Assembly: GCF_011043735.1 (NCBI RefSeq)
Contig: NZ_JAAKGV010000010.1
Span: 186,001 to 250,000 of the forward strand
DNA from: Methylobacterium sp. DB0501
GTDB lineage: Bacteria; Pseudomonadota; Alphaproteobacteria; Rhizobiales; Beijerinckiaceae
Direction of reading: 5' to 3'
DNA: 64,000 nt
The notes below the pieces were generated by a model. The model ran no database searches. It had not been told where the DNA came from and saw nothing but the letters and a program-made list of their open reading frames with translations. The position numbers and the translations under genes were made by a program. Positions 8,559 to 16,598 of the stretch are shown here, piece by piece; position 1 is the first letter of the stretch; every line of letters starts with the position of its first letter.

Positions 8559-9200
8559 TCAGGTCAGCATCGGCACGAGATCGGGATCGCCCTTCGCCAT
8601 GGCACGGCGATAGGCCGGGCGCTCCCCGATGCGCTGCAGGTAGGCGCGGATGTTCGGATAGGGCGCGAGATCGATCGGCTGAAACAGCCGCATCGTGGTG
8701 AGCGAGAACACGCTCATGATGTCGGCCGCGGTGAAGTCCTCGCCCGCGAGGTAGGGCACCGCAGCGAGCCGCGCCTCGACCAGCGCCATCACCCGGTCGA
8801 GCCGCCCCTGCACCGCCGCCTGCACCGGATGGTTGGGCCCCAAGCCGACGCGCCCCACCATCATCAGCCGCCCGACGACCGGCTGCAGGTTCCCGTTGGC
8901 GAAGTGGAACCAGTACAGATAATCGGCATAGGCGGGATGCTCCGGCCCGAGCCGCAGGCGGCCGCCCCCGTGCTTGACGATGACGTATTCGACGATCGCG
9001 GCCGATTCCGCCAGCACCACCCCGTCATCCTCGAGGACCGGCGCCGCGCCCAGCGGGTGCAGCGCCCGCAATTCCGGCGGTGCCAGGATCGTCACCGGGT
9101 CGCGCCGGTAGCGGACGAGGTCGTAGGGCACCCCGAGTTCCTCGCACAGCCAGAGGATGCGCTCGGATTGCGAATGGCCGAGGTGGTGGATCGTCAGCAC
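8559..9200 (-). CDS. Glutathione S-transferase family protein
   Basis: A 213-residue cytosolic GST. The N-terminal thioredoxin-like domain (about 1-80) starts LTIHHLGHSQSERILWLCEEL, with the glutathione-contact block APVLEDDGVVLAESAAI. The all-helical C-terminal domain carries AGEDFTAADIMSVFSL, the usual N-capping box. It conjugates or reduces electrophiles with glutathione; the specific role is unknown. I chose the GTG at 9200, preceded by GGGAGAG, because it matches the family N-terminus. The ATG 63 bases upstream would add a tail that no GST has. Confidence 0.83.
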   Translation of the reverse strand: MLTIHHLGHSQSERILWLCEELGVPYDLVRYRRDPVTILAPPELRALHPLGAAPVLEDDGVVLAESAAIVEYVIVKHGGGRLRLGPEHPAYADYLYWFHFANGNLQPVVGRLMMVGRVGLGPNHPVQAAVQGRLDRVMALVEARLAAVPYLAGEDFTAADIMSVFSLTTMRLFQPIDLAPYPNIRAYLQRIGERPAYRRAMAKGDPDLVPMLT

Positions 9201-9269
9201 TGGCGCTCTCCCGTCACGATGGCTGGCTGCCGGCAAGCACCGGGACCATCCAGCCCGGCGCATGATCGC

Positions 9270-9551
9270 TCACCGGTTCCCCGCCGCCGGCCCGCCCGCC
9301 GTGCCGCCGGAGCCGGGCGGGCCCGCGGTCGGACTGCCGCCGATCCAGACGCCCGGATTGGTGCCGGGCACGGACGTGCTGCTCGGGTTGCCCGGCAGGT
9401 TCTGCGTCGGGCGCGAGGCCGGCGGCTTCGTCCCGGTGCCCGGACCGGGCGCGCCGACGGCATCGCTCGGCGGCGGCACCCGGGCGGTCTGGGCGGTGGC
9501 TGCGGCGGTCAGGCCGAGGGTAAGGGCGAGCGCGAGGGCGGGTCTGATCAT
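9270..9551 (-). CDS. Small secreted Gly/Pro-rich hypothetical protein
   Basis: A 93-residue protein with a clear Sec signal peptide (MIRPALALALTLGLTAAATA, cut before QT). The low-complexity mature part is rich in Gly, Pro, Ser and Thr and has no domain I recognise. It is likely periplasmic or cell-surface. The start at 9551 gives a compact signal peptide but lacks a strong ribosome site; starts at 9581 and 9587 (MLMRHRF) are alternatives that lengthen the n-region. It is separated by 69 bases from the GST gene on the same strand. Confidence 0.55.
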   Translation of the reverse strand: MIRPALALALTLGLTAAATAQTARVPPPSDAVGAPGPGTGTKPPASRPTQNLPGNPSSTSVPGTNPGVWIGGSPTAGPPGSGGTAGGPAAGNR

Positions 9552-9904
9552 CGGCTTGTCCGTGAGGAAGCGGTGACGCATCAACATCGGGGCGGCACTC
9601 GGGTTCGCCGATCCGGGCAGAAACCGTCCTGCCCGGCTTCCTCGACGTGACATCGGCTTCCCTGCGCGTGACAATCCAGGATAGGTGGGCGGTCGGCCCA
9701 GCTTCGCCTTGAAGCCGCACAATGTCTTTTCATAATATTTATAAAAGCAATAAAACGAAAATTCCCAGATCACCGAAATTCTATACTGGCCTGTTCTTAT
9801 GCGTATTTTAAATATTGAACACCGTCTTATGCGCTGCGCAGGCACTCTCGACGCGATCTGACCCGAAGTGACCTCTCGCCCCGCTTCAATTACCGATTGA
9901 AGTC
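9552..9904. other. Intergenic region with an AT-rich island
   Basis: Bases about 9720-9840 contain runs such as TTTTCATAATATTTATAAAA and GTATTTTAAATATTGAA, very unlike the GC-rich neighbourhood. A perfect 7-bp inverted repeat CTTCAAT/ATTGAAG (9884-9890 and 9896-9902) touches the start of the small frame at 9905. It may hold promoters in both directions or mark foreign DNA. No tRNA or att-like duplication was seen. Confidence 0.5.
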
Positions 9905-10093
9905 ATGATGAATCTCCTTGAATCGATCGGCGTATCGCCATTCCTGACAAACATCGCTTGGCTGCCAGCCTACGCCCTCTTCGTTCCTGCGATGTTGATG
10001 ATTCTCCATGCCATGGGATATGGCATTGGATCGATTGCAAGACTTGTCTTCCGGCAACACCGTCGCCCGATCGAGCGGCACGGTTCGCCCTGA
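9905..10093 (+). CDS. Possible small membrane protein (62 aa)
   Basis: The frame encodes 62 residues with one or two hydrophobic segments (WLPAYALFVPAMLMILHAM and YGIGSIARLVF) and a basic tail RQHRRPIERHG. That is a plausible single-pass inner-membrane protein. There is no good Shine-Dalgarno; a 7-bp palindrome ends 2 bases before the ATG and would hide the start in RNA. Base composition is less GC-rich than the neighbours. No family recognised. It could be a genuine orphan or chance. Confidence 0.35.
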   Translation: MMNLLESIGVSPFLTNIAWLPAYALFVPAMLMILHAMGYGIGSIARLVFRQHRRPIERHGSP

Positions 10094-10108
10094 ACACCGG
10101 ATTGCGTG

Positions 10109-11014
10109 TCACGCCCTGCCTTCCGCCACGTCCCGCATCAGCCCCGGCACCTCCCCGGCCAGCTCCCGTGCCAGGAAGCCGATCGGCCCGCAGGATTGCG
10201 CCAGCCGCCGCCCCGCCTCGCCGTGCAGGAACACGCCCCAGGCCGCAGCCTCGGCGGGCTTCGTGCCGCGGGCGAGCAGCCCGACGATGATCCCGGCCAG
10301 CACGTCGCCCGAGCCCGAGGTGGCGAGGCCGGCGCCGCCGCCGGCGTAATGCCAGGTCTCGCCGGCGGGATCGACGATCCAGGTCTCCGCCCCCTTCATC
10401 ACCACCACGGCACCCAGCCGCTCGGCGGCCTGCCGGCCGGCGCCGAGGGGATCGGCCTCGACGGCCTCGCGCTCGCAGCCGAGGCAGCGCGCCATCTCGC
10501 CGGCATGGGGCGTGAGCACCACCCGGCCGGCGCGCGCCCGCACCGTCCCGGCGATCTCGCACAACCCGTCGATGCTCGCCGCGTCGAGCAGGAAGGGCGC
10601 TGTGGCCGGTCCGGCCAGGAGCGCGGCGGTGAGCGCCTTGGTCGGCTCGCCCGACGTCATGCCGGCGCCGACCAGCACCGCGGCGGCCCGCTCGGTGCGC
10701 GGCAGCAGCACCTCGGCGGCGACCGCGTGATCGACGTGGCCGCCCTCGCCTTCCGGCAGCCGCACCACCAGGGCCTCGGGGACCGCAAGGGCCGCGTGCG
10801 GCGCGGTGCTGGCGGCGATCGACATCTGCAGCTTGCCGGCGCCGGCCCGCAACGCCGCAGTGCCGGCGAGGATCGCGGCGCCCGGCACCTCGACCGACCC
10901 GGCGATGACGAGGGCGCTGCCCCGCGCCTCCTTGCTGCCGCCGGACGCATCCGGCAGGGGCAGGCCGCGCAGGGTCCCGGCGGTGATCGGCCTGATCGTC
11001 GCGTCCTGGGTCAT
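10109..11014 (-). CDS. nnrD: ADP/ATP-dependent (S)-NAD(P)H-hydrate dehydratase
   Basis: A 301-residue protein of the ribokinase-like CarkD family, which repairs hydrated NAD(P)H (NADHX/NADPHX) by ATP- or ADP-dependent dehydration. The diagnostic blocks are VVLTPHAGEMARCLG and the nucleotide-binding ATSGSGDVLAGIIVGLLARG, with ALRAGAGKLQ near the N-terminus. The NnrE epimerase domain often fused in front in bacteria is absent, so the epimerase must be elsewhere or missing. Its ATG overlaps the TGA of the upstream histidine phosphatase gene by 4 bases, so the two are translationally coupled. Confidence 0.87.
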   Translation of the reverse strand: MTQDATIRPITAGTLRGLPLPDASGGSKEARGSALVIAGSVEVPGAAILAGTAALRAGAGKLQMSIAASTAPHAALAVPEALVVRLPEGEGGHVDHAVAAEVLLPRTERAAAVLVGAGMTSGEPTKALTAALLAGPATAPFLLDAASIDGLCEIAGTVRARAGRVVLTPHAGEMARCLGCEREAVEADPLGAGRQAAERLGAVVVMKGAETWIVDPAGETWHYAGGGAGLATSGSGDVLAGIIVGLLARGTKPAEAAAWGVFLHGEAGRRLAQSCGPIGFLARELAGEVPGLMRDVAEGRA

Positions 11015-11775
11015 CGGGCGGCTCCCGTGGCGTCGGGCTCGACCGTCACCGGGGCGCCGGCCCGGGTCAGCGGCGCGACGAAATTGTAGCGCTGCAGCAC
11101 CAGCTTGCCGCTGCTGCCGCGGCGGGGATCGAAGGCGTACTCGGTCACCGCGCAATTGGCGACGTCGCCTTCCCGGTCGATGGCCAGGATCTCGTCCTCG
11201 GTCATGCCCTCGATCAGGTAGCGCAGGCACAGGACCACGACCTGGTGCCCGACCACCAGCACGCGCCGGCCGCCGTAATGCAGCGAGACGGTGTCGAGGG
11301 CGCTGCGCAGGCGCAGGATCACGTCGCACCAGCTCTCGCCGCCCGGCGGCCGGTGGTAGAACTTGCCGAGCAGGCGCCGCAACTCGGCCTGGTCGGGATG
11401 GAGCTGGGTGATGCCCTCGCGGGTGAGCCGGTCGAGGATGCCGAACTCCTTCTCGCGCAGGCGCTCGTCGGCGACGTAATCGAGCAGCGGGTCGGCGACG
11501 CCGCCGGTCTCGCGGATCAGCCGTGCGGTGGATTCGGCCCGGCGATAGGGCGAGGTCAGCACCACGTCGGGCCGCTCGGAGGCCGGCTTCTCCGCGAACC
11601 ACCGTCCGACCGCCGCGGCCTGCCGCTCGCCCAGCGGGCTCAACGGCACGTCGACGTCGCGCTCGGCGATGTCGATATGGGTGTGCCCCGCCGCCTGGGC
11701 GGCGTCGCGGGCGACGTTGCCGGCGCTCTCGCCGTGCCGCACGATCCAGATCCGGTCCGGCCAGCGCTGTTGCAT
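11011..11775 (-). CDS. Histidine phosphatase (phosphoglycerate-mutase-like) family protein
   Basis: A 254-residue branch-1 histidine phosphatase. The phospho-acceptor is H14 in RHGES, and the second histidine lies in LVVGHQVVV. TSPYRRAESTARL supplies the conserved arginine region, and REKEFGILD is the usual acid-bearing block. It dephosphorylates a small phosphometabolite or protein; the substrate is not evident. It overlaps nnrD, which suggests joint expression and possibly a nucleotide-linked substrate, but this is inference only. The start at 11775 has a G-rich ribosome site (GGGGGAA). Confidence 0.84.
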   Translation of the reverse strand: MQQRWPDRIWIVRHGESAGNVARDAAQAAGHTHIDIAERDVDVPLSPLGERQAAAVGRWFAEKPASERPDVVLTSPYRRAESTARLIRETGGVADPLLDYVADERLREKEFGILDRLTREGITQLHPDQAELRRLLGKFYHRPPGGESWCDVILRLRSALDTVSLHYGGRRVLVVGHQVVVLCLRYLIEGMTEDEILAIDREGDVANCAVTEYAFDPRRGSSGKLVLQRYNFVAPLTRAGAPVTVEPDATGAAR

Positions 11776-11802
11776 CGGTTCCCCCCGTCTGTCGACGGGG
11801 AG

Positions 11803-11908
11803 CTAGAGCGTCTTCCGACGAAGTGGATACCGGTTCGTCGCAGAAAATGCGGCGCCATCCAAGATCGAGAGCAGCGTTCGACTGGAACGCAATCGGGCGC
11901 TGCTTTGA
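11803..11908 (+). repeat. Dispersed intergenic repeat, family B, copy 1
   Basis: This block and 18178-18292 share CTAGAGC, then CGACGAAG, ACCGGTTCGTCGCAGAAAAT, GAGCAGCGTTCGA and CGGGCGCTGCT in the same order and spacing. The 3' half keeps the complementary pair GCAGCG/CGCTGC and so a hairpin, although the inner stem is less perfect than in copy 2. It lies in the 343-bp divergent gap between the histidine phosphatase and the molybdenum hydroxylase genes. The rest of the gap is featureless. Confidence 0.7.
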
Positions 11909-12118
11909 CGGAGGCGGGACGCGCAGCAGGCGCGCAGGTCGTGCGGCGTTCGGTGCCGGCGAAGCGGTGCGCGAGCCTGCGGCCGCGTCGCTCCGGCTGG
12001 CCAAGCTCTTGCAAGCCCCGAAAATCCACCGGCGGCCCGGTTCCGGTCGCGCCGGAAATCTGTGAGAACGATCGGCAGCCGGCGAGGACAGCCGGGAGCG
12101 GGGGCGGGATTGCGGCGC

Positions 12119-12661
12119 ATGCAGGACGATCGGCGACCGGTCGCCAACGACCCCCGCCTGGCACCGGTCCGCCACGGATTGACCGTCAACGGCCGGAGCG
12201 TGGCGGTGGAGGCCGCCCCCGGCACCCGCCTCCTCTACGTGCTGCGCAACGACCTCGCGCTGAACGGCCCGAAATACGGCTGCGGCCTCGGCCAGTGCGG
12301 CAGCTGCACGGTGCTGGTCGACGGCCGGGCGCTCCGCTCCTGCGCGATCCCGGTGCGCGCCGCGGTCGGGCGGCGGATCACGACGCTGGAGGGTCTCGGC
12401 TCGGGCGGGCGGCTGCATCCGGTGCAGGAGGCCTTCATCGCCGAGAACGCCGCGCAATGCGGCTACTGCCTCAACGGCATGATCCTGACGACGGTCGCCC
12501 TGCTCGCCGCCAATCCCGACCCGAGCGAGGCCGAGATCCGCTCGAGCCTCCAGGCCAACCTGTGCCGGTGCGGCACGCATATCGAGATCCTGCGGGCGGT
12601 GCGGGCCGCCGCGGCGCGGCTGCGCGCGGCGCGGACCGGTTCCGACGGAGGCGAGGCATGA
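12119..12661 (+). CDS. (2Fe-2S)-binding subunit of a xanthine-dehydrogenase-family molybdenum hydroxylase (NicA-like)
   Basis: A 180-residue iron-sulfur subunit with both expected clusters. The N-terminal plant-ferredoxin-type site is GCGLGQCGSC plus a later Cys in LRSCAIP. The C-terminal helical site is QCGYCLNGM with NLCRCGTH. It carries electrons from the molybdenum centre to the cytochrome domains of the partner encoded next, whose ATG overlaps this gene's TGA (ATGA). The pair resembles nicotinate dehydrogenase NicAB and isoquinoline 1-oxidoreductase. I use ATG 12119; a GTG at 12062 is an alternative start. Confidence 0.86.
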   Translation: MQDDRRPVANDPRLAPVRHGLTVNGRSVAVEAAPGTRLLYVLRNDLALNGPKYGCGLGQCGSCTVLVDGRALRSCAIPVRAAVGRRITTLEGLGSGGRLHPVQEAFIAENAAQCGYCLNGMILTTVALLAANPDPSEAEIRSSLQANLCRCGTHIEILRAVRAAAARLRAARTGSDGGEA

Positions 12662-15600
12662 CCGGGCATCCCGCCGAGCGCCGCCGGCACTGGCAGGAGG
12701 CGGGCGACCTGCTCCTCGTCTACCGCGAGACGATGGGCCGGCCGCCCCGCCTCGGCGATCCGCCGGGGGCCGCCCTGGCGGTGGGGCCGCAGCGCGAACT
12801 CTACCTCGCGGTGGACGGCGACGGCCGGGTGACGGCGTTCAACGGCCATGTCGATCTCGGCACCGGCATCCGCACGGCCTTGGCCCAGATCGTCGCCGAG
12901 GAACTCGACGTGCCGTTCGACCGCGTCGCGATGGAGCTCGGCAGCACCGCGACCGCCCCCGACCAGGGCGGCACCATCGCCAGCGAGACGATCCAGATCG
13001 CCGCGGTGCCCCTGCGCCTGGCCGCCGCCACCGCCCGCCGCCATCTGGTCGAGGCGGCCTCGCGCCGGCTCAACCGCGGCACGACGGAACTGGCCGTCGA
13101 GGCCGGCACCGTCCGGGTCGCGGCGGAGCCGGATCGCGGCGTTCCCTACGGCGACCTTGTGCGGGGCGCGCGCACCGAGCTGACCCTGGATCCCGACGCG
13201 CCCCTGAAGGCCGTCGAGGACTACACCCTCGTCGGCACGCCGGTGCCGCGGGTCGACATCCGGCCGAAGGCCACCGGCGCCTGGACCTACGTGCACGACG
13301 TGCGGGTGCCCGGCATGCTGCATGGCCGGGTGGTGCGTCCACCCGCGCCGGGCGTCGATTCCGTGGTCGGCGGCCTGTTGATCGGGGTGGACGACTCGTC
13401 GGTCGCCCACATTCCCGGCCTCGTCGCGGTGGTGGTGGAGGGCGACTTCGTCGGAATCGTCGCCGAGCGCGAGGAGAACGCGGCGGAAGCCGCCCGCTGC
13501 CTCCGGGCGACCTGGCGCCCCGTCGACGGCCTGCCCGACCTCAACCGGCCGGAGGCGGCGCTCCGCGACAATCCCGCGACGCCGCGCAGGCTCCTCGACC
13601 GGGGCGACGTCGAGCGGGCGCTGGCCCATGCCCGGGCGCGCCTCGACCGCACCTATGTCTGGCCCTACCAGATGCACGGCTCGATCGGCCCGTCCTGCGC
13701 CGTCGCCGCCTTCCGCGACGGCGACCTCGTCGTGTGGTCGGGCACCCAGAACCCGCACGCCCTGCGCGGCGACCTCGCGCTCCTCCTCGACCTGCCGGAG
13801 GAGAGAATCGCCATCGAGCGCCACGAGGCGGCGGGCTGCTACGGCCGCAACTGCGCCGACGACGTCGCGGCCGATGCCGCCCTGCTCGCCCGGGCGGTCG
13901 GCCGGCCGGTGCGGGTGCAGCTCACCCGCGAGCAGGAGCATGCCTGGGAGCCGAAGGGGGCGGCGCAGGTCATGGACGTCCGCGGCGGCCTCGACGCCGA
14001 GGGCGGACCGGCGGCCTACGATTTCGAGACCCGCTATCCCTCGAACGGCGCCCCGACGCTGGCGCTGATCCTCACCGGCAAGGTGGAGGCGACGCCCGCC
14101 GTGTACCCGATGGGCGACCGCACGGCGGTGCCGCCCTACGCCTTCGGTCACGCCCGGGTGACGGTGCACGACATGCCGCCGATCGCCCGCGCCTCCTGGC
14201 TGCGCGGCGTCTCGGCCCTGCCCAACACCTTCGCGCACGAATCCTACATCGACGAGCTCGCCACCGCGGCGGGCATCGACCCGATCGAGTACCGCCTGCG
14301 CTATCTGGACGATCCCCGCGCCGCCGCCCTCGTGCGGGCCGTGGCCGAGCGGGCGGCCTGGGTGCCGCACACGAGGCCCGGCACGCATGGCGGCTCCGGC
14401 GACATCCTGTACGGGCGCGGCTTCGCCTACGCGGTCTACGTGCACGGGCCGTTTCCCGGCAAGGCCGCCGCCTGGGCCGCCTGGGTGGCGGACGTGGCGG
14501 TCAACCGGGTCACCGGCGAGGTGGCGGTCACCCGGGTGGTGGTGGGCCAGGATTCCGGCCTGATGATCAACCCGGACGGGGTGCGCCACCAGATCCACGG
14601 CAACGTCATCCAGTCGACGAGCCGGGTCCTGAGGGAATCGGTCGGCTTCGACGCCACCGGGGTGACGAGCCGGGAATGGGGCAGCTACCCGATCCTCGCC
14701 TTCCCGCAGGTGCCCGAGATCGACGTGCTGATGGTCCCGCGCCAGGACCAGCCGCCGCTCGGTGCCGGCGAGTCGGCCTCGGTGCCGAGCGCCGCGGCGA
14801 TCACCAACGCGCTGTTCGACGCCACCGGGATCCGCTTCCGCGAATTGCCCCTCACCGCCGATTCCGTCCGCGCCGCCCTCAACCCGCCGCGGATCGCCGG
14901 GCCGGACGAGCCGCCCCGCCGGCGCCGCGGCTTCCTCGCCGGGCTGTTCGGCGCCGGGGCCGGCATGCTCGCGCTCGCCACCACCCTGATGCCCTGGCGC
15001 CCGACCTATCCGTCGATCGAGCGGCCGGACCCGGCAGCCTATGCCGCCGCCACGATCGCGCAGGGGCGCCTCGTCGCGGCGGCGGGCGCCTGCCTCGTCT
15101 GCCATGCCGGGCCGGACCGCACCTCCTTCGCGGGCGGACGCGGGCTCGAGACGCCGTTCGGCCTCGTCTACGCCTCGAACATCACGCCGGACCCGGGTGC
15201 CGGGATCGGCGCCTGGTCCTACCCGGCCTTCGCCCGGGCGATGCGCGAGGGCGTGTCGCGGGACGGCCACCACCTCTACCCGGCGCATCCCTATCCGAGC
15301 TTTTCCGGCATCGCCGAGCGCGACCTGCAGGCGCTCTACGCCTACCTGATGGCGCAGGCCCCGGTGGCGGCGCGGGCACCCGAGACGGCGCTTCGCTTCC
15401 CCTTCAGCCTCCGGCCGCTGATGGCGGAGTGGAACGCCCTCTTCCACCGCCCCGCGACCGTCGCGGATCCGGCTCGCGGGCCGGACTGGAACCGCGGTGC
15501 CTACCTCGTCGAGGCGCTCGGCCATTGCGCCGCCTGCCATAGCCCGCGCAACGTGCTGGGCGCCGAGCGGCGGGGCGCGGCGCACCTCGGCGGCGGCTTC

Positions 15601-16206
15601 GCCGACGGCTGGGAGGCGCCGGCCCTGGCCGGCCTGTCCCGCGCGCCCTTGCCCTGGACCGAGGACGACCTCTTCGCCTATCTGCGCACCGGCCGCTCTC
15701 CCCGCCACGGCAGCGCCGCAGGCCCGATGGCCGACGTGGTCGCGTCGTTGGGCCCGCTGCCGGATGCCGACATCCGCGCCATGGCGGTCTACCTGGCGAG
15801 CCTCGCCGGCGAAGGCCCGGCACCCTGGCCCGGGCGCGCCGTCGCGTCCGCACCCCCGGCGGCATCGTCCCTGTTCCAGGGCGCCTGCGCCTCCTGCCAC
15901 GAGGGTGGGGCCGGCGGCGACCTGGTGCCGCTCGGCCTCGTCACCTCGCTGCACAGCGCCCATCCGGACAACCTGATCCAGGCCATCCTCAACGGGGTCG
16001 CGGCCTCGGCCGAGCGCTTCCCCACCGCCGACCCCACGGCGCCGCCGGCCGCGATGCCGGCCTTTCGCGAGACCCTCACCGACGGACAGGTGGCGGAGGC
16101 GGCGGCCTATGCCCGCGCCCGCTACGCGCCGGGCGCGCCGGCCTGGGACGGGCTCGAGGCGGCGGTGGCGCGGGTGCGGGGGCTCAAGCCTCATGCGGGG
16201 CTGTGA
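12658..16206 (+). CDS. Molybdopterin subunit fused to triheme cytochrome c (NicB-like hydroxylase)
   Basis: This 1182-residue protein joins a molybdenum-hydroxylase large subunit (about 1-750) to a transmembrane helix at about 757-780 (preceded by RRRRGF) and a cytochrome c part. The cytochrome part has three heme motifs: CLVCH near 812, CAACH near 957 and CASCH near 1078. The catalytic Glu lies in PPLGAGESASVPSAA. NicB of Pseudomonas putida has the same order and nearly the same length, so the likely reaction is hydroxylation of an N-heterocycle or aldehyde with electrons going to the respiratory chain. Gene context gives no nicotinate pathway genes, so the substrate stays open. The cytochrome part should face the periplasm. 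Confidence 0.85.
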   Translation: MTGHPAERRRHWQEAGDLLLVYRETMGRPPRLGDPPGAALAVGPQRELYLAVDGDGRVTAFNGHVDLGTGIRTALAQIVAEELDVPFDRVAMELGSTATAPDQGGTIASETIQIAAVPLRLAAATARRHLVEAASRRLNRGTTELAVEAGTVRVAAEPDRGVPYGDLVRGARTELTLDPDAPLKAVEDYTLVGTPVPRVDIRPKATGAWTYVHDVRVPGMLHGRVVRPPAPGVDSVVGGLLIGVDDSSVAHIPGLVAVVVEGDFVGIVAEREENAAEAARCLRATWRPVDGLPDLNRPEAALRDNPATPRRLLDRGDVERALAHARARLDRTYVWPYQMHGSIGPSCAVAAFRDGDLVVWSGTQNPHALRGDLALLLDLPEERIAIERHEAAGCYGRNCADDVAADAALLARAVGRPVRVQLTREQEHAWEPKGAAQVMDVRGGLDAEGGPAAYDFETRYPSNGAPTLALILTGKVEATPAVYPMGDRTAVPPYAFGHARVTVHDMPPIARASWLRGVSALPNTFAHESYIDELATAAGIDPIEYRLRYLDDPRAAALVRAVAERAAWVPHTRPGTHGGSGDILYGRGFAYAVYVHGPFPGKAAAWAAWVADVAVNRVTGEVAVTRVVVGQDSGLMINPDGVRHQIHGNVIQSTSRVLRESVGFDATGVTSREWGSYPILAFPQVPEIDVLMVPRQDQPPLGAGESASVPSAAAITNALFDATGIRFRELPLTADSVRAALNPPRIAGPDEPPRRRRGFLAGLFGAGAGMLALATTLMPWRPTYPSIERPDPAAYAAATIAQGRLVAAAGACLVCHAGPDRTSFAGGRGLETPFGLVYASNITPDPGAGIGAWSYPAFARAMREGVSRDGHHLYPAHPYPSFSGIAERDLQALYAYLMAQAPVAARAPETALRFPFSLRPLMAEWNALFHRPATVADPARGPDWNRGAYLVEALGHCAACHSPRNVLGAERRGAAHLGGGFADGWEAPALAGLSRAPLPWTEDDLFAYLRTGRSPRHGSAAGPMADVVASLGPLPDADIRAMAVYLASLAGEGPAPWPGRAVASAPPAASSLFQGACASCHEGGAGGDLVPLGLVTSLHSAHPDNLIQAILNGVAASAERFPTADPTAPPAAMPAFRETLTDGQVAEAAAYARARYAPGAPAWDGLEAAVARVRGLKPHAGL

Positions 16207-16252
16207 GGGGCGCTTGTCGGCGCCCTGGCGACGGGTCGAGCACGCGCCGCGC

Positions 16253-16392
16253 CGTCCCGGGGCTCGCCGCCAGGGGAGAACCCGGGACCGATGGCCGCCG
16301 ACGCTGCAGAATAGGTCGAAGCGCGTTCGGCCTCGTCCGGCAATCGACACCGGTCATGGATCCGGGGTTCCCCTGCGCGGCACCGGGATGAC
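16253..16392. repeat. Dispersed intergenic repeat, family A, copy 2
   Basis: Arms at 16253-16293 and 16355-16392 repeat the pattern of 164-303: CCCGGGACCGAT with GCCGCCGACG after it, and CATGGATCCGGGGTTCC ending in CCGGGATGAC. It lies 46 bases after the stop of the molybdenum hydroxylase gene. The remaining gap to 16598 is AT-richer and contains TTGCAA and TACAGT with 16-base spacing (16421-16448), a possible weak promoter for the iron permease gene. Confidence 0.7.
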
Positions 16393-16598
16393 GCTGCGGC
16401 ATATTGATTCCACGCGAGGATTTGCAAGTAGGCAGGTCCCGGATACAGTCCTTTGTACAATCCGCTCTCCAGATTAGAATCATACAAAACAAAGACGTGC
16501 CGTTTGAATGACGCTGCATCCTCGCCTAAGAGAACGACCATCAGAGGATTGGCAGGCGGCGCGGCGGCGCCCCGACATACGCCCAGCGAGGAGCACCC

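Noticed and set aside
10109..12580. A single long minus-strand frame joining the NAD(P)HX dehydratase to upstream sequence
   Set aside because: The dehydratase starts at 11014 with ATGA coupling to the phosphatase gene, which is in a different frame; the long extension is a shadow of that gene and of the nicA-like gene.
12463..16350. A 1295-codon open frame on the minus strand opposite the molybdenum hydroxylase
   Set aside because: It mirrors the GC-rich third positions of the plus-strand gene, has low-complexity Arg/Gly/Ala/Val composition and no domain. It is a shadow frame.
16421..16510. Fur/Irr-type iron box upstream of the FTR1 gene
   Set aside because: GATTAGAATC resembles part of such boxes, but there is no palindromic partner; too weak to call.
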